A stretch of 64,000 nt of DNA from Chryseobacterium hagamense (GCF_007991455.1 NZ_BJYJ01000006.1:1-64000), one strand, 5' to 3'; positions 52,259 to 62,061 are shown, numbered from the stretch's first letter. Numbers and translations: made by a program. The notes: generated by a model from the sequence alone, not told the origin.

Positions 52259-53546
52259 CTTCCAAATCAATATAGTAATCCCCAAGATTTGGTACACCTC
52301 CTAACTTTCCGGATTTATAAGCGTTAAAAACATTAGAAGTATCTCTGACCACGGATGAATCAAAATCTGCTAATGAGTATAACTCTGTTGCAGAATCTCC
52401 ATTTTTATCAGTAAACCAAATAGCATCGTCCCGGAACAAATCCCGGTTATTAAGAATCTCTCTGTTGTGCGTCGTAGCTATTAATTGAGATTCCTTTTTT
52501 CCATTCACCAAATATGTTAGAAGAAAATGGTGAAATAAATCAGGATGAAGAGATGATTCAAGTTCATCAATTGGCATAATGAATCCATTGAACTCAATTA
52601 GCATGCTCAACAAACTTGAATACCCTAAATACCTTTGAGTTCCTTTTGATTCATTATTTACACTTAGCGAATATTTTTTACCATTTACATTATGTGTCAA
52701 AATAACTTCTCTTACGGTTGCTTTATCTTTTAATTCCTCTACTACATCATTTCCGTATTTTTTTGCAAAAAAACTTATTGTATCGTCATCTAAGTCTTCA
52801 GATTCTATATTTAAATCTAAATCGACAATATTCAAATCAGCTTTTTTCAGAATATCTAATATGAATGATTTCTTTATATTTTGTTTCTCCAATAATCTTG
52901 TGACAAGATCTTCTGTTTTTTTACTATCAGCTGGTAAATTTAATAAAGTTTTAAACCATTCTGAGACTTGCTTAAGTTCAAAATTATCTAAATTTGCTTT
53001 TTGAAACCCTCCCAAAACAGTATTATTCCAAAGAGTGAAAATTTCTAAATTATCATTTAATGTTTTTCTTTTAGAAATTTTACCTCCAAATCTTATTCTT
53101 GTTAATTCCTTTTTTTCATCCGTTATTCTTCCGAATACTAATGCTTTGTTCGGATTAAAATTATACAAGTTTTCATTGATGATAGAATTTTTATTTAATT
53201 CAACATCATATAAATATCTGATTCCGCTCTTTATAAATTCTAATTCGAATCTGGTGTTTTGGTTTGGTGTATCTTCATCAAAAAGGAAGGGTTCGAAATT
53301 AAACGTCTCTGTTTTTTTACTAAAAGGATTTGTACAGATTTCTCTTAAAAAGTCTAAAGCTTTTAAAATCGTAGTCTTACCAGAAGCATTGGCACCATAA
53401 ATAAGAGCCAGTTTATTAAGTCTTAAACCTTTTATTGGCTCAATAATATAATAATCTTCTAGATGATCAGATTTATTGGCCAAAAAAGATAAAGTTTGCT
53501 TTTCTTTTATAGAACCAAAATTTTCTACACTGAAATTAATTATCAT
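52248..53546 (-). CDS. RloA-like AAA/ABC-type ATPase (AbiLi)
   Basis: 432 residues, soluble, SMC/Rad50-related ATPase of the AAA_15/AAA_21 type (COG1106). MIINFSVENFGSIKEKQTLSF opens the N-lobe. Walker A is GANASGKT (51-58). The signature-like NNESKGTQRYLG, Walker B GFIMPIDELESSLHP (about residue 320) and the switch LIATTHN are intact. Predicted to sense a phage cue and control the RloB effector, as in AbiL and the related PARIS system; this is inference from the family. Composition is markedly AT-rich. Confidence 0.85.
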   Translation of the reverse strand: MIINFSVENFGSIKEKQTLSFLANKSDHLEDYYIIEPIKGLRLNKLALIYGANASGKTTILKALDFLREICTNPFSKKTETFNFEPFLFDEDTPNQNTRFELEFIKSGIRYLYDVELNKNSIINENLYNFNPNKALVFGRITDEKKELTRIRFGGKISKRKTLNDNLEIFTLWNNTVLGGFQKANLDNFELKQVSEWFKTLLNLPADSKKTEDLVTRLLEKQNIKKSFILDILKKADLNIVDLDLNIESEDLDDDTISFFAKKYGNDVVEELKDKATVREVILTHNVNGKKYSLSVNNESKGTQRYLGYSSLLSMLIEFNGFIMPIDELESSLHPDLFHHFLLTYLVNGKKESQLIATTHNREILNNRDLFRDDAIWFTDKNGDSATELYSLADFDSSVVRDTSNVFNAYKSGKLGGVPNLGDYYIDLEDEE

Positions 53547-53559
53547 TTTTTATCTTATT

Positions 53560-53583
53560 TTTTGTAAATCGTTTACAAAATTA
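53560..53583 (-). promoter_or_regulatory. RloAB promoter with overlapping dyad
   Basis: A perfect 9-bp dyad TTTTGTAAA (53560-53568) / TTTACAAAA (53572-53580) around 3 nt. Its right arm overlaps the minus-strand -7 box TAATTTTG (rc of 53576-53583). The gene start is at 53546. A protein binding the dyad would occlude the promoter. Confidence 0.5.
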
Positions 53584-53652
53584 AACTAAAAAAAAGGATT
53601 AAAGCTTTTATTAATGAAAAGTAAAGTTAAAAAACAGCCTTTTTCAAATTTA

Positions 53653-54798
53653 TTATAATTCTTCTAATTCCAGTTTTAAATTTTTTCCTGTCTTCTGATC
53701 CTGCCAGGTCCCGGTAATTTTATTTCCTTTCAGATCTGCTTCTATCAAAGCGGTCACCATCCATTGATTGGCTTCTTCGCTATATTCACTGCTTTCTACC
53801 AGGGAAATGTGGCTGCCTTTTATTTTTCCGTGCCACCCGATGATCTTTTTATTCTTATCGTACCAGTATTTTGCGGAAAAAGAGCCGTCTTCATTTACAT
53901 TTCCCATCAGAACCGTTACCGGATATTTTCCGTCAATTCTTCCGTGGTATAATTTATTGCTGAAGCCGGTCTGATCGGTCTGCCGGGCACCGGACCATAT
54001 ATTTTTAGCATAAAGGCTCCAGTATTTTTCCAGTTCTTTATAGGTAAAATCAACTTCATGGGTATCCAGTTCGTCCAATGCCCGCATGGCGTGATTGGAA
54101 CAGCGTTCGGCAATGAATTTTATTTTGTCTTTTGTAAAATAATATTGAATGCTGCCCAAAGTGTAATCCGTAAAACAATCTTCGTAGATGGCCATCTGAT
54201 CTTTCATTTCTTTAGAAGAATCTTTCTGCGACTTCAGATCTTTCAGAAAATCATCAATCTCTTTCCGGACTTTTTTACGGATCATGCCTTCTATCGTTTT
54301 AACTGCATCAGGCTGGAAAAGATCTTTGGCATTGATCAGGTTTCCGGTTCTCAGATCAAAATTTTTCCAGATTTCAAAGCCTTCGGGATAAGCCCCTGAA
54401 GCTTCACCATCCAAAGCAATACTCAAAATATTTTCAGGCGCCGGCAGCTTTTCCCAATTATAAAAATAGACATAGTTGGAATAAGAAGTTTTGCCTGAAG
54501 ATACCCGTTCAGAAGGATTTCCTGCCGATCCGGGAATGTATTCCAACTGATCCACCTGCAGATACCTATTGATTTTCTCTGCTGCTTTCGGATTTTGAGG
54601 ATAAGAAACGAACGGAAAAACAAAGTCTTCGGATCTGGGCGGCAGATCGGTAATCTTTACATTTTGCTGCTGGCTGAAACCCAGTCCGGAAATGAGTAAA
54701 AACAACAGCGTTTTCTTTAAAACGGACCCACTCCGTACTTTCCGGCCCGCAGAAACCACCCGATGAAAAACCCCGGGAAAAAGATTACTTATTCTCAC
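53653..54798 (-). CDS. Secreted DUF3298-like protein
   Basis: 381 residues with a GTG start at 54798 that overlaps the end of the small upstream gene. Residues about 28-45 are hydrophobic (LKKTLLFLLISGLGFSQ), the likely signal; a start nearer to it could not be found. YTLGSIQYYFTKDKIKFIAERCSNHAMRALDELDTHEVDFTYKELEKYW resembles the DUF3298/RsiV domain. The C-terminal half is beta-rich (VTVLMGNVNEDGSFSAKYWYDKNKKIIGWHGKIKG). Function unknown. Confidence 0.7.
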   Translation of the reverse strand: MRISNLFPGVFHRVVSAGRKVRSGSVLKKTLLFLLISGLGFSQQQNVKITDLPPRSEDFVFPFVSYPQNPKAAEKINRYLQVDQLEYIPGSAGNPSERVSSGKTSYSNYVYFYNWEKLPAPENILSIALDGEASGAYPEGFEIWKNFDLRTGNLINAKDLFQPDAVKTIEGMIRKKVRKEIDDFLKDLKSQKDSSKEMKDQMAIYEDCFTDYTLGSIQYYFTKDKIKFIAERCSNHAMRALDELDTHEVDFTYKELEKYWSLYAKNIWSGARQTDQTGFSNKLYHGRIDGKYPVTVLMGNVNEDGSFSAKYWYDKNKKIIGWHGKIKGSHISLVESSEYSEEANQWMVTALIEADLKGNKITGTWQDQKTGKNLKLELEEL

Positions 54799-54949
54799 TG
54801 AACATATACATTTTAAATACCAGGGCCACCAGCCCGATAGTCATAAACATCCACGCAAATTTTTTACTGCCTGCAAACCCGGGATCTTTAGTCAGCTGCA
54901 GAAAAATTCCGAAAACCAACATCAAAGCGGATAGGATAATTCCGAACAT
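54785..54949 (-). CDS. Small two-helix membrane protein, 54 aa
   Basis: A short gene between HMG-CoA reductase and the DUF3298-like gene. It starts at ATG 54949, overlapping the TAA of the upstream gene (TAATG), and stops at 54785. MFGIILSALMLVFGIFLQLT is the first membrane helix and FAWMFMTIGLVALVFKMYMF the second, with a KDPGFAGSKK turn between. The overlaps on both sides imply translational coupling. Family not recognised. Confidence 0.75.
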   Translation of the reverse strand: MFGIILSALMLVFGIFLQLTKDPGFAGSKKFAWMFMTIGLVALVFKMYMFSENK

Positions 54950-56277
54950 TATTGACCCCTTAACCGGTTAAACTCATGGATCACCTCATGGTGGCTCACC
55001 GTCTTATCCTTGAAATACGTCACAAAATGCTGCTTTTCCTCTTCGGTAGCCCCCATCTGGTTCAGGATATTCAACAGGTGCATTTTCATGTGCCCTTTCT
55101 GAATTCCGGTAGTGACGAGTGAACGGATCGCCCCGAAATTCTGGGCCAGCCCGGAAACGGCCAGGATGCTCATCAGTTCCTGCGCAGAAGGTTTCCCCAA
55201 AAGTGCCAGCGAGAATTTAACCAACGGGTGAAGATTTGTTAAACCGCCCACCACTCCTACGGAAATCGGAAGGTCGATCCAGAATCTGAAAATCCCGTTA
55301 TCGGTGGTACAGTGGGTCAGAGAAGAATATTTCCCGTTTCTTGCAGCATAGGCATGGGCACAGGCTTCCGTAGCCCGGAAGTCGTTTCCGGTCGCGATGA
55401 CTACGGCGTCTACTCCGTTCATGATCCCTTTGTTGTGGGTCGTTGCACGGAAAGGCTCGATTTCAGCAATGGTAACCGCCTGTTTGAATTTCCAGGCGAA
55501 TTCTTCATTGGAAATCCCGCTGTCATCTTTAAGATCCTCAATTTTACAGGAGACCTCAGCCCTTACCAGGCAGTCCGGCGTAAAATTGGAAAGAATATTC
55601 ATGACGATCTGCAAAGAGTTTTTTTCTTCCTGGCTGAAATCCTCACTTATGGCTACTTCCTGCTTTAAAGTTTTACCGAACTGTTCCAGGCACGAATTGA
55701 TAAAATTGGCCCCCATTGAATCTACCGTATCGAAGCTCGCTTTCAGCTGGTAGTAATTCTGCATTTCGGCCGTTTTATCAACCAGTTTAATATCTAAGAT
55801 TCCACCACCGCGTTTTCTCATATTGGCAGTAATGTCTTCCGTTGCTTCAAGTAATTTTTTCTTTAAATTAAAATTAAAAAAGTGAAGCAGTTTGTGGGAT
55901 TCCACATTGAAGATAAAATGGGTATGCCCCAGTTTTTCATTGTTGATGATCGTCGTTTTGAAACCGCCTTTATCCAGCCAGAATTTAGCGGCCTTTGAAG
56001 CGGCTGCCACTACCGAGCTTTCTTCCACCGCCATCGGAAGCGCGAAAAGTTTCCCGTCGATCAGGAAATTCGGGGCAATTCCGTAAGGCATATAGAAATT
56101 GGAAATCGTGTTTTCGGAAAACTCGTCGTGGAGCTTCTGAAGATCCGGATTTTCATTCCAGTACTGCTGTAATATTTTCCGGTATTCTACATTTCCTTCA
56201 AGGTATTCGTTAACGAGCCAATCGGTTTTCCCCTCTTTTGTTAATTTGGAAAAACCTTCAACGGGTTTATGGTTCAT
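54949..56277 (-). CDS. Hydroxymethylglutaryl-CoA reductase, class II
   Basis: 442 residues. Interconverts HMG-CoA and mevalonate; in Flavobacteriia this class serves the mevalonate route to isoprenoids. The ATG at 56277 (MNHKPVEGFSKLTKE) aligns with family starts; the in-frame ATG at 56334 would add 19 residues. Class II motifs: PMAVEESSVVAAASKAAKFW (catalytic Glu), TTHNKGIMNGVDAVVIATGNDFRA and VGVVGGLTNLHPL. The C-terminal helices end with HMKMHLLNI. It heads a unit with the small membrane protein and the DUF3298-like gene. Confidence 0.93.
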   Translation of the reverse strand: MNHKPVEGFSKLTKEGKTDWLVNEYLEGNVEYRKILQQYWNENPDLQKLHDEFSENTISNFYMPYGIAPNFLIDGKLFALPMAVEESSVVAAASKAAKFWLDKGGFKTTIINNEKLGHTHFIFNVESHKLLHFFNFNLKKKLLEATEDITANMRKRGGGILDIKLVDKTAEMQNYYQLKASFDTVDSMGANFINSCLEQFGKTLKQEVAISEDFSQEEKNSLQIVMNILSNFTPDCLVRAEVSCKIEDLKDDSGISNEEFAWKFKQAVTIAEIEPFRATTHNKGIMNGVDAVVIATGNDFRATEACAHAYAARNGKYSSLTHCTTDNGIFRFWIDLPISVGVVGGLTNLHPLVKFSLALLGKPSAQELMSILAVSGLAQNFGAIRSLVTTGIQKGHMKMHLLNILNQMGATEEEKQHFVTYFKDKTVSHHEVIHEFNRLRGQ

Positions 56278-56477
56278 AAGTGATGGGTTTATTTCTTTGA
56301 TATCATTGATCAAATCTGATCCTGCTGATTTCATCCATTATTTGATGAGCGTAAATATACTAATTTTGTCACTTTAAACTGTTGATAACATCAATCAAAA
56401 AAGGTTGATTTTTATCAATTTTGGAGTTATATTTGAAAAGTAAATAAGATCCAAAACAATTATTTTCAATACGATAT

Positions 56478-57737
56478 ATGAATTTTGACCGCCTGAAAGA
56501 AAAACTTGAAATCCTTGCCGATGCAGCGAAGTATGATGTTTCATGCTCGTCCAGCGGAGGGTCACGGAAAAATAAAAAAGGTGCTTTGGGAGACAGCTCT
56601 GCCAGCGGGATCTGCCACACCTATACCGAAGACGGGCGGTGTGTTTCCCTTCTTAAAATTCTACTTACGAATCATTGTATTTATGATTGTGCCTACTGTG
56701 TTTCCCGAAGCTCGAACGATATTAAAAGAGCAGCTTTTACCATAGAGGAAGTGGTGGATCTCACCATCAACTTTTACCGGAGGAATTATATTGAAGGCCT
56801 GTTTTTGAGTTCAGGGATCTTTAAAAATGCAGATACGACGATGGAACGCCTGGTACGTGTTGCCAAAAAACTGCGTCTGGAAGAAAATTTCAACGGATAT
56901 ATCCATTTGAAATCGATTCCGGGAGCGAGTGATGAACTGATGCAGGAAGCAGCCCTGTATGCAGACCGGCTATCCATCAATCTGGAAATTCCGACGGAAA
57001 GCGGACTGAAACTCTTGGCTCCTGAAAAAAACCGACAGGATATGCTCAATCCGATGAAGTACATCCAGAACGGGATTGCCCAGTATAAAGATGAAAAGAA
57101 AATCTTCAGGAAAACCCCGAAGTTTGCACCGGCCGGCCAGTCTACCCAGATGATTGTGGGTGCTACCAATGAAAACGATCTGCAGATCATTAAAGTGGCC
57201 GATCATTTTTATAAGAATTTCAGCCTGAAAAGGGTATATTATTCAGGATACGTTCCGGTATTGGAAGATAAAAGGCTCCCCTCTTTAACCACTGAGGTTC
57301 CAATGCTGCGGGAGAACCGTCTGTACCAGTCGGATTGGCTGATGCGGTTTTACGGTTTTAAAGCTGAAGAAATCCTGGATCCGGGTATGCCGTTCCTCGA
57401 TCTGGAAATAGACCCGAAGCTGAGCTGGGCATTGCGTCACCTTGAGCAGTTTCCGGTGAATTTACAGACCGCCGATTACCAGATGATCCTGAGGATTCCC
57501 GGAATCGGTGTAAAGACGGCAAAAAAAATTGTAAGCGCCAGACGTTTCCAGGTATTGAACATAGACCACCTTAAAAAACTTGGGGCGGCGGTCAACCGGG
57601 CAAAGTATTTTATCGATTTTAATGCAGGCAATGTATTCCTGAAATATTTAACCGATAACAATTTAAAGAAACTGCTGATCGGCGGAAGTTCTTCCAAGTT
57701 CCACAACCAGTTTTCCCAGCAGCTGACTTTGTTTTAG
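56478..57737 (+). CDS. Putative DNA modification/repair radical SAM protein (TIGR03916 type)
   Basis: 419 residues. The radical SAM iron-sulfur motif is NHCIYDCAYC (Cys67, Cys71, Cys74, CX3CX2C). GLFLSSGIFKNADTTMERLVR and IHLKSIPGASDELMQEA follow in the SAM barrel. The C-terminal MILRIPGIGVKTAKKIVSARRFQ is a helix-hairpin-helix DNA-binding motif. TIGR03916 proteins are always paired with TIGR03915 proteins, and that gene follows at 57917. Biochemistry is not established for the pair. Confidence 0.9.
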   Translation: MNFDRLKEKLEILADAAKYDVSCSSSGGSRKNKKGALGDSSASGICHTYTEDGRCVSLLKILLTNHCIYDCAYCVSRSSNDIKRAAFTIEEVVDLTINFYRRNYIEGLFLSSGIFKNADTTMERLVRVAKKLRLEENFNGYIHLKSIPGASDELMQEAALYADRLSINLEIPTESGLKLLAPEKNRQDMLNPMKYIQNGIAQYKDEKKIFRKTPKFAPAGQSTQMIVGATNENDLQIIKVADHFYKNFSLKRVYYSGYVPVLEDKRLPSLTTEVPMLRENRLYQSDWLMRFYGFKAEEILDPGMPFLDLEIDPKLSWALRHLEQFPVNLQTADYQMILRIPGIGVKTAKKIVSARRFQVLNIDHLKKLGAAVNRAKYFIDFNAGNVFLKYLTDNNLKKLLIGGSSSKFHNQFSQQLTLF

Positions 57738-57773
57738 AAAAATTTAATTTAGCAATGAATATCTTATTTGTCA

Positions 57774-57911
57774 TTTCGTAAAATCCCAACATCATATAAG
57801 ATTGGATGTCTGGATTCCTGCGAAACGATAAATAAAACATGTACAGATTACATCTTCAAATTAGTACATTTTCAAATTGTTACATTGCTACACTGCATAA
57901 ATTGTTACATT
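57774..57911. repeat. Inverted repeat and tandem repeats between the radical SAM and TIGR03915 genes
   Basis: First an imperfect stem: TTTCG..AATCC (57774-57786) against GGATT..CGAAA (57812-57825). Then a short tandem array: TACATCTTCAAATTAG (57849), TACATTTTCAAATTGT (57865), a longer unit (57881-57905) ending AAATTGT, and TACATTAACC. The array runs to within a few bases of the next gene's ATG. Confidence 0.5.
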
Positions 57912-57916
57912 AACCC

Positions 57917-58675
57917 ATGACCACCTTACTCTACGACGGCAGTTTTGACGGACTTTTAACAGCAGTATTTGAGGTATTCGAATATAAATACAATGATGTG
58001 GAAATAGCCAGCCGGGAAAGGTTTCACCAGGAAAACATCTTTGCGGAAATTCATGAAGTCATCACACAGACCGGCAAGTCGGAAAGGGTATTGCATAAAC
58101 TGGAATCGAGTATCGGAAAACAGGGGATTAATGAACTGCTTAAAGTTTATCTTTCGGAAGATCCGGAAATGGAACAGCTGATTTTAGCAGCCATCAGGCA
58201 ATCCGTGAAGCATCCGGATGAAAACATCCTTCAGAATTATGCCGATGATTCCATTCTAAAAATTTCCAAGATCTGCAAATCGGTGAACCGGGAACGGCAC
58301 CGGATGACCGCTTTCGTCCGTTTCGAAAAAATGCAGGACGGTGTATTCTTTGCCAAAGTAGATCCTGACTTTAATGTCCTGCCGCTGATCCGGAAACATT
58401 TCAAGGACCGCTACCAGGATCAGAAGTGGATGATCTACGATCTGCGGAGACATTACGGTATCCTGTACGACCTAAAAACCTGCGACTTTTTCTATCCCGA
58501 AGAAAAGATAGACCTTAACCAGTATCATCAGAAGTTCCACGACGAGGAGAAAAGGTACCAGACCCTCTGGCAGCGGTATTTCACGAGAACCAATATCGTG
58601 GAAAGGAAAAATCTGAAACTGCATATCCAGCATGTGCCGAGGAGGTACTGGAAATATTTGACGGAAAAATGGTAA
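57917..58675 (+). CDS. TIGR03915 family putative DNA repair protein (DUF4130)
   Basis: 252 residues, start ATG MTTLLYDGSFDGLLTAVFEVFEYKYND. TIGR03915 features include FHDEEKRYQTLWQRYFTRTNIVERKNLKLHIQHVPRRYWKYLTEKW at the end and CKSVNRERHRMTAFVRFEKMQDGVFFAKVDPDFNVLPLIRKHFKDRYQDQKWMIYDLRRHYG in the middle (DUF4130). No signal peptide. In related bacteria it is linked to the radical SAM partner and to uracil-DNA-glycosylase-like domains. Pair function unproven. Confidence 0.88.
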   Translation: MTTLLYDGSFDGLLTAVFEVFEYKYNDVEIASRERFHQENIFAEIHEVITQTGKSERVLHKLESSIGKQGINELLKVYLSEDPEMEQLILAAIRQSVKHPDENILQNYADDSILKISKICKSVNRERHRMTAFVRFEKMQDGVFFAKVDPDFNVLPLIRKHFKDRYQDQKWMIYDLRRHYGILYDLKTCDFFYPEEKIDLNQYHQKFHDEEKRYQTLWQRYFTRTNIVERKNLKLHIQHVPRRYWKYLTEKW

Positions 58676-58829
58676 CGTTTCACTTGATTCCGGATGAGGA
58701 TTTAAAGGCTTTCCCGTTTGATACCATAAAGTCAGCGGTCTATTTTCAAAATCACAAATTTTTGAAGTTTTTAATTCTTTCTATTCAAATCTCTTATGAA
58801 GTTACTGCCGTTATCTGAACTTGTTTTTG

Positions 58830-58837
58830 TAAATTTG
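58830..58837 (+). promoter_or_regulatory. -7 promoter element TAAATTTG
   Basis: Perfect match 20 bases before the pfkA ATG at 58858. The GTG at 58837 overlaps the box and is therefore not the start. Confidence 0.55.
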
Positions 58838-58857
58838 TGTTCGAAATTTTTTACCAG

Positions 58858-59844
58858 ATGAAAGAAAGTGCTGTAAAAAAAATTGCAGTTCTAACCTCAG
58901 GAGGTGATTCTCCGGGTATGAATGCAGCATTAAGGGCGGTCGTAAGAACCGCAAATTATTACAACATAGAATGTTACGGAGTAAGAGAAGGCTATAACGG
59001 CCTGATTCATAATGATTTCCTTAAAATGGGACCTCGTTCCGTAAAAAATATAATCAACCAGGGCGGAACCATTCTGAGATCCGCCAGATCCCAGGAATTC
59101 AGAACGCCGGAAGGCCGCCGGAAAGCGTATGACAACTGCTTAAAACACGGCATTGAAGGACTGGTATGCATCGGAGGGGACGGAACGTTTACCGGAGCAA
59201 AAATCTTTAACGAAGAATTCGGGATCCGGGTCATCGGTATTCCGGGGACCATTGATAACGATATTTTCGGGACCGATAACACCATCGGCTATGATACCGC
59301 ACTGAATACGGCAATGGATGCCATTGACAAGATCCGTGATACCGCCACTTCCCACAACCGCGTTTTCTTTGTGGAAGTAATGGGCCGTGATGCCGGGTTT
59401 ATTGCCCTGAACAGCGGACTGGCTACAGGAGCCCTTGATATTCTGATTCCTGAAACCAAAGACAGCATCGATGAGCTTTTCAACAATTTCAGAAATGCGG
59501 AGAAGACCGGGAAAGCATCCAGCATCGTTGTGGTAGCGGAAGGAGAAAAGCTGGCCAACGTCTATGAGCTTGCAGAAAAAACGAAACACGAATTTCCGGA
59601 TTATGACATCCGGGTAGCAGTTCTGGGCCACATGCAGAGAGGCGGTTCTCCAAGCTGTGCCGACCGGGTTTTAGCGAGCCGGCTGGGCTATGGTGCGGTA
59701 ACCGGACTGATGGAAGGGCAAACCAACGTAATGGCCGGAATGCGCTCCAATACCATGGTCTATACCCCGATCGAGGAAGCCATCAAAAAGCATAACGAAA
59801 TCAATCAGGACCTTTTACTGATTTCGGAAATTTTAGCAATCTAA
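58858..59844 (+). CDS. pfkA: ATP-dependent 6-phosphofructokinase
   Basis: 328 residues. Phosphorylates fructose 6-phosphate in glycolysis. KKIAVLTSGGDSPGMNAALRAVVR opens the nucleotide site. CIGGDGTFTGA, with Gly after GGD, points to ATP rather than pyrophosphate. PGTIDNDIFGTDNTIGYDTA holds the catalytic loop and MGRDAGFIAL the substrate site. The start is fixed by the -7 box. gapA follows 30 bases downstream, same direction. Confidence 0.97.
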   Translation: MKESAVKKIAVLTSGGDSPGMNAALRAVVRTANYYNIECYGVREGYNGLIHNDFLKMGPRSVKNIINQGGTILRSARSQEFRTPEGRRKAYDNCLKHGIEGLVCIGGDGTFTGAKIFNEEFGIRVIGIPGTIDNDIFGTDNTIGYDTALNTAMDAIDKIRDTATSHNRVFFVEVMGRDAGFIALNSGLATGALDILIPETKDSIDELFNNFRNAEKTGKASSIVVVAEGEKLANVYELAEKTKHEFPDYDIRVAVLGHMQRGGSPSCADRVLASRLGYGAVTGLMEGQTNVMAGMRSNTMVYTPIEEAIKKHNEINQDLLLISEILAI

Positions 59845-60879
<1,035 letters not shown>

Positions 60880-60905
60880 TAAGTGTTCAGCAATAAGTAA
60901 TAAAG

Positions 60906-60927
60906 CCTTCCTTTGGGAAGGTTTTTT
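60906..60927 (+). terminator. Intrinsic terminator of pfkA-gapA
   Basis: CCTTCC pairs with GGAAGG across a TTTG loop and is followed by six T residues. Confidence 0.85.
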
Positions 60928-60944
60928 GTTTATATTTAAATGGG

Positions 60945-61015
60945 ATCTGCATAAGGATTCAGCCATCCCTTCTTCCAGCTATTTACTCTGAACCTTACTT
61001 TTAAGTTCACGTTAA
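60945..61015 (-). repeat. R1 dispersed repeat, inverted left-end fragment E
   Basis: On the minus strand TTAACGTGAA (rc of 61006-61015) is followed 35 bases later by AGCTGGAAGAAGGGATGGCT. Spacing and sequence match the left end of copies A and C (34 bases to GGCTGGAAG). The rest of the element is missing toward the gapA terminator. Confidence 0.6.
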
Positions 61016-61021
61016 ATAACA

Positions 61022-61112
61022 AATCCCCTGCACTTTGCAGAGGATTCCCAGTTTATCCTTTTCAAACAGCTAACAGAAAATTCTAAACTTTTCCGGCATA
61101 GGTTTCTATGCC
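61022..61112. other. Two orphan hairpins in the gapA-LuxR gap
   Basis: First, AATCC-C-CTGCA / TGCAG-A-GGATT (61022-61046, ten pairs, one mismatch, CTT loop). Second, GGCATAG / CTATGCC with a GTTT loop (61095-61112). Neither has an obvious U-tract on the plus strand. The remaining bases to 61287 show nothing else I can name. Confidence 0.4.
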
Positions 61113-61287
61113 TATATAAAAGTTGTGTTTCGAGAGAAAGGAACCAGCTCAGAATGAGAGGTTATTTAAATTGAGCTTTCATGATTATGGTGTATACAAA
61201 TTTTAGCATTTTATCCTTACAAAAAAATCCCCCTTTTGTGGTATTTTTTAAGAAAAATTTAACTATATTTCGTTATGATCATTTTTT

Positions 61288-62061
61288 ATGGATAATTCAG
61301 AGAAAAAGCATGCCCTAACTGATATCTGGGACACTTATTCAGGTAATAGAAAAGAAAACAGGCCCATTGCCCATATTCCCCCTATCGAGCGGATTATCGG
61401 GGAAATGTTTGCCATCGGCGAATTTTATTATTATGTCCTGAATCTCACCAACAGTACCCTTTCGAATCACCATCCTAACCTTTTAAAGCTGCACGGATTA
61501 GGGGAATATCCGGAAAATCTGAAAGACATTATCGATCTTACACATCCTGATGACCTTCCGTTTGTGGTGAAAGCTGAAGAAGAGGTGGTGCGTAAGATCA
61601 TTGAAGTAGGTAGAGAAAGCCAGCTTCACCTGAAATCCAGCTATTGTTTCAGGATGAAAACCGCCGGAGGAAATTATGAACTGTTTCACCATCAGGCAGT
61701 TCTTACAATGGAAGACGAAGACAGGAATCTTATCCAGTCTGTGAACATCCATACCAACATCCACCACATCACTCAACAAAATCCGTATACCGTTCTGATC
61801 ACTGGCATCGGTCCGAGAAACGATTTTCATCAGATAAAAATTGAGAATCCTTTAAAGCCTGCTTCCGGAATCAGTTTAACCAAAAGGGAAAATGAAATCC
61901 TGGCCCTGATCGCCAAAGGATATTCCGGTCCGGAAATTTCAACAATGCTCATCATCTCCGAGCATACCGTACGCACCCACCGCAAGAATATTTTAGCCAA
62001 AACCAATTCCCGGAACAGCAAGGAACTTTTGAGGAAAGCTTTTGAATGCGGGCTGATCTGA
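61288..62061 (+). CDS. PAS-LuxR family transcriptional regulator
   Basis: 257 residues. Residues about 40-165 are a PAS-like sensor (FAIGEFYYYVLNLTNSTLSNHHPNLLKLHGL ... YCFRMKTAGGNYELFHHQAVLTMEDEDRN). Residues about 195-250 are a LuxR helix-turn-helix (LTKRENEILALIAKGYSGPEISTMLIISEHTVRTHRKNILAKTNSRN). No receiver phosphorylation site. A near-consensus -7 box, TATATTTC, lies shortly before the ATG. Targets and ligand unknown. The MpaB-type gene follows. Confidence 0.9.
   Translation: MDNSEKKHALTDIWDTYSGNRKENRPIAHIPPIERIIGEMFAIGEFYYYVLNLTNSTLSNHHPNLLKLHGLGEYPENLKDIIDLTHPDDLPFVVKAEEEVVRKIIEVGRESQLHLKSSYCFRMKTAGGNYELFHHQAVLTMEDEDRNLIQSVNIHTNIHHITQQNPYTVLITGIGPRNDFHQIKIENPLKPASGISLTKRENEILALIAKGYSGPEISTMLIISEHTVRTHRKNILAKTNSRNSKELLRKAFECGLI

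Noticed and set aside
51629..53546. PARIS (AriA-AriB) identity for the defence pair
   Set aside because: RloB hallmarks (FE.W.L.LHF) fit AbiL-type RloAB better than the DUF4435 effector of PARIS; kept only as a related system.
57849..57911. CRISPR array
   Set aside because: Units of about 16 bp with no regular spacers and no cas genes; a simple tandem repeat.
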